Positions 16,501 through 23,945 of a DNA stretch of 39,640 nt are shown one piece after another. The number at the start of each line of letters is the position of its first letter. Positions within the stretch are counted from its first letter, which is position 1. Source of the DNA: a virus; IMG/VR virus record IMGVR_UViG_3300028837_002504, positions 1 to 39,640 of that record; one strand, written 5' to 3'. The notes under the pieces were generated by a model. The model ran no database searches. It was not told where the DNA came from and worked only from the letters and a program-made list of their open reading frames with translations. The position numbers and the translations under genes were made by a program.

Positions 16501-17452
16501 AGATTGCAGCGTTTGACCAATCATCCAAATCCATTCCGCCTGTTACGTCACCACCAAGGTCCTTGTTGCGGAAAGTTATATCAACATCTTTTATTGGACG
16601 TATTTTTTGTCCCTCAACAAACAAATCTACATCATAACTTGAAACATCTAAAATATTGTCAGTTTCAGTACGGCTTTGTTTAGTTAATGTAGACCAATCA
16701 TATTCAAATTCGTGGCTGTCCTCCTCATAATGATTAGTAATTTGATAATATCCTTTATATTGTTTTAACTTAACATTATAATCTTTCAATATAGATTCAA
16801 TAACCTCCCAACAAGACATTATTTCCGGCGTACCAGTTTTCCACTCAACAAACCGTCGAGTATCTACTTTCATCTCCTCCAACACACAATCATCACTATT
16901 CATATAATTACTCTCGTAAGTACCAAGTTGGATTTTAAAGTTTTTTGTAATTCCAGTTGGAGTCAATGCCTCTTTCAACACTTCAAGTTTAGTATACTTA
17001 TCACTAAATATATTAGCGTTACCAAAAGGAACATCTTTCAAGTCAGAGAGGGCATCGTTTGCCGAAAGACTTATTTCAACATAGGGTGGTGCTTTTAAGA
17101 ATTGCCGGCTAAGATTTTCAGGTTTGATATATCCCTCAAACTCCAGTTGACCATTAAGATACCAACGGATTTTATAATCTTTGTAATCACTCTCAAATAT
17201 TGCATCAAACGTATCAACGTCATCCCGTCCAATATGAAAATTAAACACCAGCTCCTGAGCCTGGATAATGTCGTCTTTATAATCTGTTTTAGATCCGCTG
17301 TGCCTGATACGTACCGGCATATCGGCAGGGTGCTCTATCGCCGTGCCCACAGCCGAACTATCACTGGCAGATTCAAGACCAAGTATCTCTATACGATTCA
17401 GTAATCCACCAATATCATAAAACTGACAATAATATTCAACTACATAAGCCAT
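13580..17452 (-). CDS. Large tail-tip/fibre protein (likely host recognition)
   Basis: A 1290-residue structural protein starting one base into the tape-measure stop. The N-terminal 260 residues (ETIRWYLNGQ-type strands, for example KDYKIRWYLNGQLEFEGYIK and VEISLSANDALSDLKDVPF) look like a baseplate hub or distal-tail domain that attaches to the tail tip. The middle (about 620-860) has fibre-like repeats such as SGLYGDSDYYHLSLGDHTKV, NYYTASQINTWRN and LYLGAESDMDFYHSTSNYLE, seen in phage tail fibres. The end has beta-rich, glycine-rich stretches. Combined hub and fibre in one chain suggests that this protein both closes the tail and binds the host surface. No enzymatic motif is visible. Confidence 0.8.
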   Translation of the reverse strand: MAYVVEYYCQFYDIGGLLNRIEILGLESASDSSAVGTAIEHPADMPVRIRHSGSKTDYKDDIIQAQELVFNFHIGRDDVDTFDAIFESDYKDYKIRWYLNGQLEFEGYIKPENLSRQFLKAPPYVEISLSANDALSDLKDVPFGNANIFSDKYTKLEVLKEALTPTGITKNFKIQLGTYESNYMNSDDCVLEEMKVDTRRFVEWKTGTPEIMSCWEVIESILKDYNVKLKQYKGYYQITNHYEEDSHEFEYDWSTLTKQSRTETDNILDVSSYDVDLFVEGQKIRPIKDVDITFRNKDLGGDVTGGMDLDDWSNAAIWTIDFSDGYSVLDNVVTLNSDDSSYDDCIETDTFGVTKVTDNDYLKVTFDHILSSYTSDDVFKASIVKITITRPDSSTEESYFPCPESWDTYESSIYKTFHVVATGNYSVKLEFKQLAGPRQWTTASFKLKNFRITKIVNYDDGSISSSVTYDEYYKQTSGQGIDVYETEMLFADGGQTTELGALIYEDSSEHLTSDWRTYGGSEDIPLLDIYARNILNDHYRFKNYLKLKIHDRNNNVGFNKILTINSRNYVFISYERDVINSVIIAELVELLTTGQDYGTIQISSLNSIDGIQASSSVAVSHFTAGGVPNHNQLSGLYGDSDYYHLSLGDHTKVGNLDTMAYQSTGNYYTASQINTWRNLVTQTEMGYLHGVTSDVQNQINARAVISGTPVNNRIAVWTGVTDIEGASGLQWTGAILTVGGNVKLGDANHLYLGAESDMDFYHSTSNYLELGANLYIRKKDTSENIAIFYPDGGLKLYYDNALKLETVTGGAEITGGVEHPSFVTGWFGNNWQIDSDGNVEIENLLVRASARFRELIIDQLSIIAGSNLMSIARGKVASIDTGNSTVTLEDPNNREACSFAVNDLFWIKTVDIDKNLFSDVRGKIVSISGITLSLSWNVDGSNGTINDISEGDVIVQRGSLTDEDRQALIYKTVSDADAPFERIMTGVDSLAAFSDLDNVVFQHGDLSSLASHDIVPASPGYGFYSDNAYLTGRIVLPNAGMTNEGDQDSDIRIYAGSAYADRATAPFRVEQSGDIWVNQIEQAVFKQDADNYGIKIQGGQIWENELDSDDGYIYVNSKGYNGGTTKYRNFGVGDGKGNTIFYTIGAENTLLLNSKIQIEGGTYILESVSAHADDGGWGQLWVKNSTPNQLWFTDDAGNDCRISAITSQVHGVDVTYNTLFDAMKDSIPVNGDKMLVTGGFDQNNVLYTASYAERIDSEHINVYAVYAGGRTSWTLDDGGESTLDNVSMAW

Positions 17453-20145
17453 TACCCGTAACTATTTTCATGTTTACGTTCAATCTCCTTAACTACATAA
17501 TGAATATCTTCACCACGTGCTACACCTTCTATGGTTACATGTATATTAACATTATTAATAGGCATCATTTCATCAAGGGGTATTACAGCCTCCGGTCCAC
17601 GTTCACCTATTAATGCTCGCGTTGGACGCGTAACAATTGCACCTTCAGCCATTGGTTCATATTTGTTTGGTTTGACAAATGTTGCCCAAACAGCTGCCAA
17701 CGTAGCAAGTCCCGCAATAGCTGTAAGTATACCAATAACGCCTTTAGCAGCCTCTTTGGCAATGATCTCTGCTGCTGCCAGAGCCCCAAGTACACTAATT
17801 GTCGTAGTAGCAGTCTTAGCAATTATATTCATTGCCTCAGCAAATGATGTTCTACTATCCTCACTTGCCTGCGCTATTGCATCTCCAAGCGTGCTGAATG
17901 AACAGGCAACGTTCATCATACTATTTCCAATTACTTCCGCAGTACTTTCTGTAGTATTACTCAATAAATCCAATGATTCAGTTGTACCTTCTACCATAGC
18001 AATCATCGCATCTCTTGCCGCATCAGCATCAGCCTCTATTGATTTTCCAATAGCTGCTTCATCCGCCAGCAGCCCGGCTAAAGTCATCTGGCTCATAAGA
18101 TATTTCATACTCCTGGCAAGATCCTGTACTCTTTCATCCGCAATATCCAGCTCCCCACGTATCAATTTGTCAATCGCTTCACTATATGCATTTATCATGT
18201 GAGTATTTTTATCAAAAGTATCTCCAAGCAATTCATGTATTTTTTCCGCGTAAATTGCTTCATCTGACACTTCTTTCAATATCATTTTTATCTCACCAAG
18301 CGATATTTTGATTTTATCATTATCTTCCTTAATTAATTGCAATACCTGATCAAGATAACTACGTAATTGATTAAGACGTTGTTCGTTTTGTCTCTTTTGT
18401 TCAATTAAATTCTCCTTCCATCCCTTAGTATCCCTTTGCCATTGCCGTATTTTTCTCGTATTTTCTATGGTCTGATCTAATGCCAAATCAGCATAATATT
18501 GCTCTTCCTTCAATCGTTTGTCCCATTCAGATTTCAATTTAATGGAAAAATCTTCTTCCGTTTCAATCCTATTTTGAAGTTGAGATTTTATATCTCTTAA
18601 CTGACGCTGATTCATTGATGCGATCTCAGCCATTTTTTCTTCTACTAAACCAGTTTCTCTTAATCTTATCCCTTCTTCCAGAATTTTGTTGTAATCATCT
18701 GCAACTTCATTAAGTTTTTTCTGCTCTTTAATAGTTGTCCCAATTCGCCTGTTAAACGTCACAAATGCCGCGGCAGCAATCGATACAACTGTCGCTATTA
18801 GCATGATCGGATTAGCTAACATGACAATTCTCAACAATTTAAACATTCGTATTGTTGCCATACCCACTTTTATGAGTCCAGGCAATATGTTTCCTACGAG
18901 AAATCCAAGCACAACTGACAATGGTCCAATAGCAGCCGTTACTGTTCCAATAATAACTCTCCATCGCCTTTGTTGTTCGGTCAATTTTTCAGTCCGTTCA
19001 GCAATCCTGAGAAACCACTCACTTAACCGCACGAGTACAGGTAAAAACACCTCTTTTATCGATCCACCTAATCCTTCAAGAGCTGATTGGAAATTTGCAA
19101 CAGCAGTATTTCGCATGAATTTTAACGTCTTGCTTGCTTCAAGAAAAGCCTTATCAGCCGATCCTGTTGCATTCTCAAGTGATTTGAATATCTTAATGTT
19201 ATCCTCGAGATTTGATCCCATCATATCCAACACGCCGGCCAGCGCCCGGATGTTTGGGAACACTTTAGCCATTATCTCCTCACCATACGTACTGGTCAAT
19301 TCACGTACCTTCATTAATGCCGTCAACAGTCCTTTCTCACGTATCGTCTTTCGCAACTCGTTACCACTTGTGCCCATCAACCGTAATGCTTCCTCTGCTT
19401 GTTGAGTAGGCTTCAAAAGTGAATTCAACATTTGCCGCAATTGCATAGACGCCGTCTGGGCGCTCGTACCGGTACGTGACATCGCGGCAATTGCGGCACC
19501 GACCTCATTAAACGCTACACCCATGTATGACGCCACGGGCAACACCATACCCATCGTACTTGCCAAAACATCTGCCTCTAACTTACCCTCACGTACAGCC
19601 GCTGTAAGTATATCAGTCGCTTCGGCGGCACTCAGGTTTGCTATACCATAAGCATTAACAGCACTTGTTACAAGATCAGCCACGACCTTTGTCTCTCCTA
19701 ATCCTGCTGCTGAAGCTCGAGCTGATGCTTCCAACACATTCATCGCCTCCGCTCCGCGTATACCAGCTGATGTAATGAAATACATGGCATCTGATAATTC
19801 TTTTACACCAACACTCGATTCATCAGCCACATACTTCAGTTCCTTTCCCCACTGTTCAACAACATCACGATTCACACCAACCAATCCGATCATCTTTGAC
19901 ATTGACGCCTCCACCTCAGAAAATGCCATTACTGCCTTACCTCCCAATAAAGTTAATGGCAATGTCACGTACATTGACATTGATCGACCAAACTGTTTCA
20001 TTGACTTTCCAGCTGTCGCAAGACTACGGCTGGTTCTGGCCATAGACGCCTGAGCTCGCGTCTCGAACGCCTTCATTTGCTGTTCGGCACGATACAAGCC
20101 CGTTGCGTCAACACCAAGAGTTGCTATAAGTGTTCCGAGATTCAT
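17452..20145 (-). CDS. Tape measure protein
   Basis: Sets tail length and is ejected with DNA. The 897 residues begin with a helical N-terminus, then the TP901-type core (about 65-320; for example SEVEASMSKMIGLVGVNRDV and TSAVNAYGIANLSAAEATDI), hydrophobic helices at about 397-465 and 785-825, a long charged coiled region between them, and the common C-terminal motif GERGPEAVIPLDEM. At about 1.5 angstrom per residue the tail would be near 130 nm, an estimate from the family rule. ATGA overlap with the chaperone's second frame upstream; its stop overlaps the next start by one base. Confidence 0.93.
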   Translation of the reverse strand: MNLGTLIATLGVDATGLYRAEQQMKAFETRAQASMARTSRSLATAGKSMKQFGRSMSMYVTLPLTLLGGKAVMAFSEVEASMSKMIGLVGVNRDVVEQWGKELKYVADESSVGVKELSDAMYFITSAGIRGAEAMNVLEASARASAAGLGETKVVADLVTSAVNAYGIANLSAAEATDILTAAVREGKLEADVLASTMGMVLPVASYMGVAFNEVGAAIAAMSRTGTSAQTASMQLRQMLNSLLKPTQQAEEALRLMGTSGNELRKTIREKGLLTALMKVRELTSTYGEEIMAKVFPNIRALAGVLDMMGSNLEDNIKIFKSLENATGSADKAFLEASKTLKFMRNTAVANFQSALEGLGGSIKEVFLPVLVRLSEWFLRIAERTEKLTEQQRRWRVIIGTVTAAIGPLSVVLGFLVGNILPGLIKVGMATIRMFKLLRIVMLANPIMLIATVVSIAAAAFVTFNRRIGTTIKEQKKLNEVADDYNKILEEGIRLRETGLVEEKMAEIASMNQRQLRDIKSQLQNRIETEEDFSIKLKSEWDKRLKEEQYYADLALDQTIENTRKIRQWQRDTKGWKENLIEQKRQNEQRLNQLRSYLDQVLQLIKEDNDKIKISLGEIKMILKEVSDEAIYAEKIHELLGDTFDKNTHMINAYSEAIDKLIRGELDIADERVQDLARSMKYLMSQMTLAGLLADEAAIGKSIEADADAARDAMIAMVEGTTESLDLLSNTTESTAEVIGNSMMNVACSFSTLGDAIAQASEDSRTSFAEAMNIIAKTATTTISVLGALAAAEIIAKEAAKGVIGILTAIAGLATLAAVWATFVKPNKYEPMAEGAIVTRPTRALIGERGPEAVIPLDEMMPINNVNIHVTIEGVARGEDIHYVVKEIERKHENSYG

Positions 20146-20348
20146 CGTTTTCTACCTATTTCATGTACTATCTGCTTCATTTCACTAACGGTCTGCCGGC
20201 GATGTTTAACCCAACCATATTTACTAAGTGACCAAATAATATTCGGATTATCATCATCTTGAGGTTTTGAATCAACTTCTTCAGTTTCACCCCAGTGTGG
20301 AATAAAATCGTTCGGTGAAGTTAATTGTACCCCTTTCTTACCAACTCT
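20142..20348 (-). CDS. Second frame of the tail assembly chaperone (no ATG start; frameshift product)
   Basis: Between the chaperone stop and the tape measure lies an open frame of 68 codons, beginning just after an in-frame TAA (20349-20351) and ending in ATGA overlap with the tape measure start. It encodes RVGKKGVQLTSPNDFIPHWG, ETEEVDSKPQ and a basic end (WVKHRRQTVSEMKQIVHEIG). The first ATG is only 13 codons from the end, so independent initiation is unlikely. Position and size match the T part of lambda gpG/gpGT-type chaperones. Relative to the upstream gene it lies +1 (equivalently -2); the shift must occur within the codons AAG AGT TGG before the TAA at 20338-20340. No classic slippery heptamer is present, so the exact site is unresolved. 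Confidence 0.65.
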   Translation of the reverse strand, partial: RVGKKGVQLTSPNDFIPHWGETEEVDSKPQDDDNPNIIWSLSKYGWVKHRRQTVSEMKQIVHEIGRKR

Positions 20349-20763
20349 TTACTGAGCCGGAACCAGAATAGTCGCCTTGGTCGGCTCCTGAGTGCTTTAC
20401 CAACTCTTCCTCATCCTCACGCGTGATGCGATTGATACGCTGTGCTACTTCAATGATCTGCTCCAATCGTGCAGCACTCATATTTTCACTCAACTGTGTG
20501 TAATCATCAAAGGCGAGTAACAACTCACCTTTTTCGTCACACATTGTACAGGCTGCCAATTTAGCACGAAAATCCTGCGTATCGGTTTCAAAGTCCATTT
20601 TTCCTCCTCCACGATTAACGCGCTTGAGGATGGACGCTTCAAACCTGTCACGCTCACGACCAGTCATCTGCCGTACATATACATATTCACCATCACCAAG
20701 ATCAACCCTGGTGATGTCAAGTTTCTGCCGTTGCAGTAACTTGTCTTTTTTTAGAAGTCCCAT
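20338..20763 (-). CDS. Tail assembly chaperone (zero-frame product)
   Basis: A 141-residue protein just upstream of the tape measure, the usual place of tail assembly chaperones that bind the tape measure and recruit major tail protein. It contains DITRVDLGDGEYVYVRQMTG and RERDRFEASILKRV, followed by the phage-typical FRAKLAACTMCDEKGELLL and helical C-terminal part. This fits families where GDGEyVyVRqmTGrErd starts the protein. The end GDYSGSGSVKSW overlaps the +1 frame described separately. A Shine-Dalgarno-like AAGGAAGG precedes its ATG. Confidence 0.8.
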   Translation of the reverse strand: MGLLKKDKLLQRQKLDITRVDLGDGEYVYVRQMTGRERDRFEASILKRVNRGGGKMDFETDTQDFRAKLAACTMCDEKGELLLAFDDYTQLSENMSAARLEQIIEVAQRINRITREDEEELVKHSGADQGDYSGSGSVKSW

Positions 20764-20793
20764 GATTAGTTCCTTCCTTTAAATTAAAATTTA

Positions 20794-20821
20794 CAAAAAA
20801 ATGATCCTTGATTAGAATCAT
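20794..20821 (-). terminator. Intrinsic terminator/attenuator after the major tail protein
   Basis: On the minus strand an 8-bp stem (ATGATTCT paired with AGGATCAT, one G-U pair, loop of five) is followed at once by seven T residues. It lies in the 64-base gap between the major tail protein and the chaperone gene. It could reduce transcription of downstream tape-measure and tip genes relative to the abundant tail tube protein. Confidence 0.6.
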
Positions 20822-20827
20822 ACTTAA

Positions 20828-21256
20828 TTAACTACCACTACCAGAGGCTACTGTTACTTCACCACTGATCTGTATTGTGACATCCACTGTGACTTTGTCA
20901 TCAGGTGGAATAGTCAAAGGCAATTCAGTTACCAATCCCTCAAACTCCAGTGATGTATTCTCATCGTCTGGTAGAACGACTTCGTAGTTTTGTAGGTCGT
21001 CACTCTCAAAATCATCCTTCATCGTATCATAAGTGTCACGACGAAAAACCATCGAGAGTGTAACCGTTCCAGCATTACGAAATCCGGCAATGAACTCGCG
21101 ATATCCAGCAGTACTATCCAATGACGTAACGTCAATGACATCACGACTCATACCCGGACCGGTAATTGACAGTACCTCGGCAATATTGCTCCAACCACTG
21201 CCAGCCGCCCAACGCCGAAATAATGTACCTTTTCCTGTTACAGCTTCACTACTCAT
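20828..21256 (-). CDS. Major tail (tube) protein
   Basis: A 142-residue beta-rich protein with features of the siphovirus tail tube family: an N-terminal GKGTLFRRWAAGSGWSNIAE, ITGPGMSRDVIDVTSLDSTA followed by GYREFIAGF, then TVTLSMVFRRDTYDTM and FEGLVTELPLTIPPDDKVTV. In this family the D-ID-TslDs-gyrefipGl block is diagnostic. It forms stacked hexamer rings around the tape measure. A strong Shine-Dalgarno (AAAGGAGG) precedes the start, and a terminator-like hairpin follows the stop, which fits high expression. Confidence 0.9.
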   Translation of the reverse strand: MSSEAVTGKGTLFRRWAAGSGWSNIAEVLSITGPGMSRDVIDVTSLDSTAGYREFIAGFRNAGTVTLSMVFRRDTYDTMKDDFESDDLQNYEVVLPDDENTSLEFEGLVTELPLTIPPDDKVTVDVTIQISGEVTVASGSGS

Positions 21257-21277
21257 ATTTTACCTCCTTTTCTCAAT

Positions 21278-21679
21278 TTAAGTTCTACGTTGAATGTTAA
21301 AGTTTACAACGAACTTCACATTCCTATTATCATCCCATTCCAGAAAGGCAGGGCCACTGGAACATTGGATGAGTGTATATAATGTAGCGTTCCACGTTTC
21401 ACCTGCCCGGCCGTGTAACGCCGCAACTATATCATGTGCAAGTGCCCATCCTACAGTATAATCCGTATTACGCACCCTGATCTGTATGGATGGACGGTAA
21501 TAATCATCTCCATCACCACCAAGGGTAAGCTGAGGTGAGAGAGAGTCAGTATCAAAAATTGTTACACAATTATCTGGCTTGGATGGTTCAAGTCCTATAA
21601 ATAAATCAGTCTCGAAAGCCAATTCTAATGAACTCTCTGCCTCCAATATATCCTTTATATCTACGCTTGGTGGGTTCAT
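21278..21679 (-). CDS. Tail terminator/minor capsid-type protein
   Basis: A 133-residue protein between the gp10-like neck protein and the major tail protein, where tail terminators sit. It begins with a helix (SVDIKDILEAESSLEL), then LFIGLEPSKPDNCVTIFDTD, IQIRVRNTDYTVGWALAHDI and a C-terminal strand pattern. This is similar to phage minor capsid/tail terminator proteins that cap the tube and join it to the head. ATGA overlap with the upstream gene. Confidence 0.72.
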   Translation of the reverse strand: MNPPSVDIKDILEAESSLELAFETDLFIGLEPSKPDNCVTIFDTDSLSPQLTLGGDGDDYYRPSIQIRVRNTDYTVGWALAHDIVAALHGRAGETWNATLYTLIQCSSGPAFLEWDDNRNVKFVVNFNIQRRT

Positions 21680-22095
21680 CGTATTCTTGCATTATTACGT
21701 ATTACTTCCAAAATCTCTTTATGATTACGGTTCAGTGCTTTCTCAAAGAATTTAGGACCACTGTTAGGACGACTCCAATCTATTTTCTTACCTGACTTAT
21801 CAACCATCTCATGTACAAATACTGCGTAATTAGCATTAAATCCACACACCAGTGATGGGCCTTGTGGCGTTTGATGAGGAGATGTAAACCAGCTCGCACG
21901 TAAATTACCACCTCCTCTTCTCCTCTTGCTTTTTTTAAGTTTACTGACTGGAATCAATGGTGGAGTAACCTCCATATCTCTCCTTACCAGTATAGCAGCC
22001 TCAATCAAACCAGCCATACTACGTCCTTTGATCTGTAGAATTTCACGACGTAAGTTCTGCTGCACTTTTTTGAATCCTGTTATCTTTGCTGCCAT
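21676..22095 (-). CDS. HK97 gp10-like neck/tail completion protein
   Basis: A 139-residue protein with the HK97 gp10 pattern: N-terminal ITGFKKVQQNLRREI, a helix with AAILVRRDMEVTPPLIP, a basic GGGNLRASWF block, then NANYAVFVHEMVDKSG and GPKFFEKALNRNHKEI. These phrases (YAxyVhE, G-kF---Al) are typical. The ATG at 22095 overlaps the upstream stop (TGATG), and a GTG three bases earlier is less likely. It links the tail to the head connector. Confidence 0.82.
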   Translation of the reverse strand: MAAKITGFKKVQQNLRREILQIKGRSMAGLIEAAILVRRDMEVTPPLIPVSKLKKSKRRRGGGNLRASWFTSPHQTPQGPSLVCGFNANYAVFVHEMVDKSGKKIDWSRPNSGPKFFEKALNRNHKEILEVIRNNARIR

Positions 22096-22454
22096 CACAA
22101 ATATACTTTACGTAAAAACTCATTCGTTGATCCTAATGCTGGTGATTTATCAAACCGTCGTATCTTATACGCTCCATCTACATTTTTTGGATCTTCATCT
22201 ATTGTACTATCCAAATCACCTAAATATAACCATCCTTCTTCATCAACATCCTCTGTAACATACACAACAGCACGACTCACAAGTTCGTTTCCTTGTGCAT
22301 CGGTAAATACCTCGCGATGATCTTCCCAGCGACAATTTATTTCCTCCGGATACTTACTTCCAAAAGTTTGCCCTCCATATCCATCATTTGTTGGATCACC
22401 CCAATAAACTGCCGTCTGCTTACAAAGCCTCACTATAAAACTCTCAATTCCCAT
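22095..22454 (-). CDS. Head-tail joining (head closure) protein
   Basis: A 119-residue protein in the neck gene set. It contains VRLCKQTAVYWGDPTNDGYG, INCRWEDHREVFTDAQGNEL followed by VSRAVVYVTEDVDEEGWLYL, and a C-terminal YKIRRFDKSPAL. The central strand pattern C-W-----v-d--G-e--s-a-VyV matches phage head closure proteins. The start at 22454 (MGIESF) is preferred over one seven residues earlier. It overlaps the previous gene by 11 bases. Confidence 0.75.
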   Translation of the reverse strand: MGIESFIVRLCKQTAVYWGDPTNDGYGGQTFGSKYPEEINCRWEDHREVFTDAQGNELVSRAVVYVTEDVDEEGWLYLGDLDSTIDEDPKNVDGAYKIRRFDKSPALGSTNEFLRKVYL

Positions 22455-22830
22455 TATCTCTTTCCTTAATAGCAATCACCCTCGCTCGTCGTTTACCGCT
22501 CTCAGCCATTTTGCCCGTGTGATCAAGTGTTAACACCATTTGTCCGTATGGTGTGGAATGTAATCCCTTGTCCCATTTGCCTGTATATTTAATGCTTGCA
22601 TCACCGAGCTTCTCTGTCTCACTTGTACGATGACGTGATGAGGCTATCATATGAGCTGTAAACCAACGCTCAATCTCCTCCTGTAAAGTACTACCTATCT
22701 CAGTGTCGTCTTCAAACACATCACTTACCAACGCACTCGCCGCCGGAATATAATGTGTCGTTATATCTAATTCTGATATCTGGCAGTCATCCATTATTGC
22801 CAGTACCTTTGCTGCTGTTGTTAATGCCAT
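22444..22830 (-). CDS. Head-tail connector protein (gp6/DUF4054-like)
   Basis: A 128-residue mostly helical protein at the head end of the neck gene set, with TAAKVLAIMDDCQISELDIT, AASALVSDVFEDDTEIGSTL then EEIERWFTAHMIASSRHR, and GDASIKYTGKW. The order helix, 'ERWFTAHMIA', then a glycine-rich tail fits connector proteins that form a ring under the portal. The start is the ATG at 22830; its first 44 bases overlap the end of the APS-kinase-like gene. This overlap shows that the carbohydrate block is tightly embedded in the structural operon. Confidence 0.72.
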   Translation of the reverse strand: MALTTAAKVLAIMDDCQISELDITTHYIPAASALVSDVFEDDTEIGSTLQEEIERWFTAHMIASSRHRTSETEKLGDASIKYTGKWDKGLHSTPYGQMVLTLDHTGKMAESGKRRARVIAIKERDNGN

Positions 22831-23218
22831 CTTCAAATTGTTTATAAGTTATCAGTTCCAGTTCATCATCAAAAGGACGTTCATAAGTTGTACCCTCCCA
22901 CAACTTACCACCAGGTATGTATATTACCCGGCTACGTATCCATCGCCGTCGCATCTCATAACGCCACTCACGCAGTGGTGCAACAAATGCCATAATTACA
23001 ATATGTCCTTTCTTTTCAAGATGAGCAGCAGCATTGGCGGCACTTATAAGATTCTTCGTCCGCCCTTCATCACTGAAGTCCTTATTACCATGTTTTTCAC
23101 GCCACTCATCACCATCTATCACCGTCACTTTACATTCGTCTTCAGTCAATTCTTTGTACAATCGCTTAGCATAAGTTGTTTTGCCTGCTCCTGGTTTACC
23201 TGTTATTAAGTATATCAT
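22787..23218 (-). CDS. APS kinase-like (CysC-type) P-loop kinase
   Basis: Predicted to phosphorylate adenylyl sulfate to PAPS, the donor used by sulfotransferases. From the ATG at 23218 (one base after the upstream stop) the 143 residues show Walker A GKPGAGKT (7-14), DGDEWR (35-40, the APS kinase DGD-LR motif), DFSDEGRTKN (47-56; the family has FS-eDR--N), MAFVAPLREWRYEMR (76-90; family sFISPyR--R), and YERP (112-115; family YE-P). The usual RDPKGLY lid is replaced by PGGKLWEGT, so the protein is a short, diverged version; another small-molecule kinase is possible. Three sulfotransferases directly upstream strongly support PAPS supply as its role. Confidence 0.75.
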   Translation of the reverse strand: MIYLITGKPGAGKTTYAKRLYKELTEDECKVTVIDGDEWREKHGNKDFSDEGRTKNLISAANAAAHLEKKGHIVIMAFVAPLREWRYEMRRRWIRSRVIYIPGGKLWEGTTYERPFDDELELITYKQFEDGINNSSKGTGNNG

Positions 23219-23219
23219 T

Positions 23220-23945
23220 TTATCGTACTGTTTTTCTTTTTTCTTCTTCCTGACGTCGTGCATGCCAAAGTTTTGGATCAATAAACTGTAATACTTTACT
23301 CACATCCCACTCCAATCCTAACCATTCAATAGTCTCGTAGATTTGTTTATAATCAGCACGTATCATACGCTCAGGCCATACCACTTTACAATTCAGTCCC
23401 TCAGTTATCATCTCATTAAAACGTTGCTCATGCTGATGTATCCACCACAACCACCCTTCCTCTTCACTATCAGCACTTACGGCACGTTGTCTATCCTGGT
23501 TGTGGAATGCCCTCATAAACCCTGTACGCTTACATGAATTAATTATATCACTGGACTTACGACGTACAATTATCCATTTTGCATCCGGGAAGGCATAATG
23601 CCAAATAGGCCACATCAAACACATCTTTGCTCCTTTATACATCCACAATCCATCAGTATACCCTTGATCCATCATTACTTGTTCAACTTTTCTACGCCAA
23701 CCCGTTGGGATTGATAAATTATTTACATCTGGTAATGGATACTGTCCCATAGGATCAACACTAATCTGACGCAAATATGGTTTAACAATATCATTTCTCA
23801 CACGCGCATTTTCAAACATACCTCGCTGATTATTTCTGGTAGCACCAGACATCTCTCCACCAAAAGCACCACAGATGTTTATTACACCTGCTACCATACT
23901 GGTACCACTACGAGCACAACCTGTTATAAGTATCGGATCTATCAT
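23220..23945 (-). CDS. Sulfotransferase C
   Basis: A PAPS-dependent sulfotransferase of the P-loop type. The ATG at 23945 overlaps the upstream glycosyltransferase stop by ATGA, giving 241 residues beginning MIDPILITGCARSGTSMVAG; GCARSGTS (9-16) is the 5'-phosphosulfate-binding loop. Later WIIVRRKSSDIINSCKRTGF is the 3'-phosphate-binding segment (R-x-x-x-D-x-x-x-S pattern). An upstream in-frame ATG at 24005 would add 20 residues inside the previous gene. The region EEEGWLWWIHQHEQRFNEMI is near other phage sulfotransferases I recall. The acceptor is unknown; neighbours suggest a glycan. Confidence 0.8.
   Translation of the reverse strand: MIDPILITGCARSGTSMVAGVINICGAFGGEMSGATRNNQRGMFENARVRNDIVKPYLRQISVDPMGQYPLPDVNNLSIPTGWRRKVEQVMMDQGYTDGLWMYKGAKMCLMWPIWHYAFPDAKWIIVRRKSSDIINSCKRTGFMRAFHNQDRQRAVSADSEEEGWLWWIHQHEQRFNEMITEGLNCKVVWPERMIRADYKQIYETIEWLGLEWDVSKVLQFIDPKLWHARRQEEEKRKTVR

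Noticed and set aside
17531-18202. 223-codon plus-strand frame opposite the tape measure gene
   Set aside because: Antisense shadow of a long alanine-rich helical gene; the product is a low-complexity string of isoleucine, alanine and serine.
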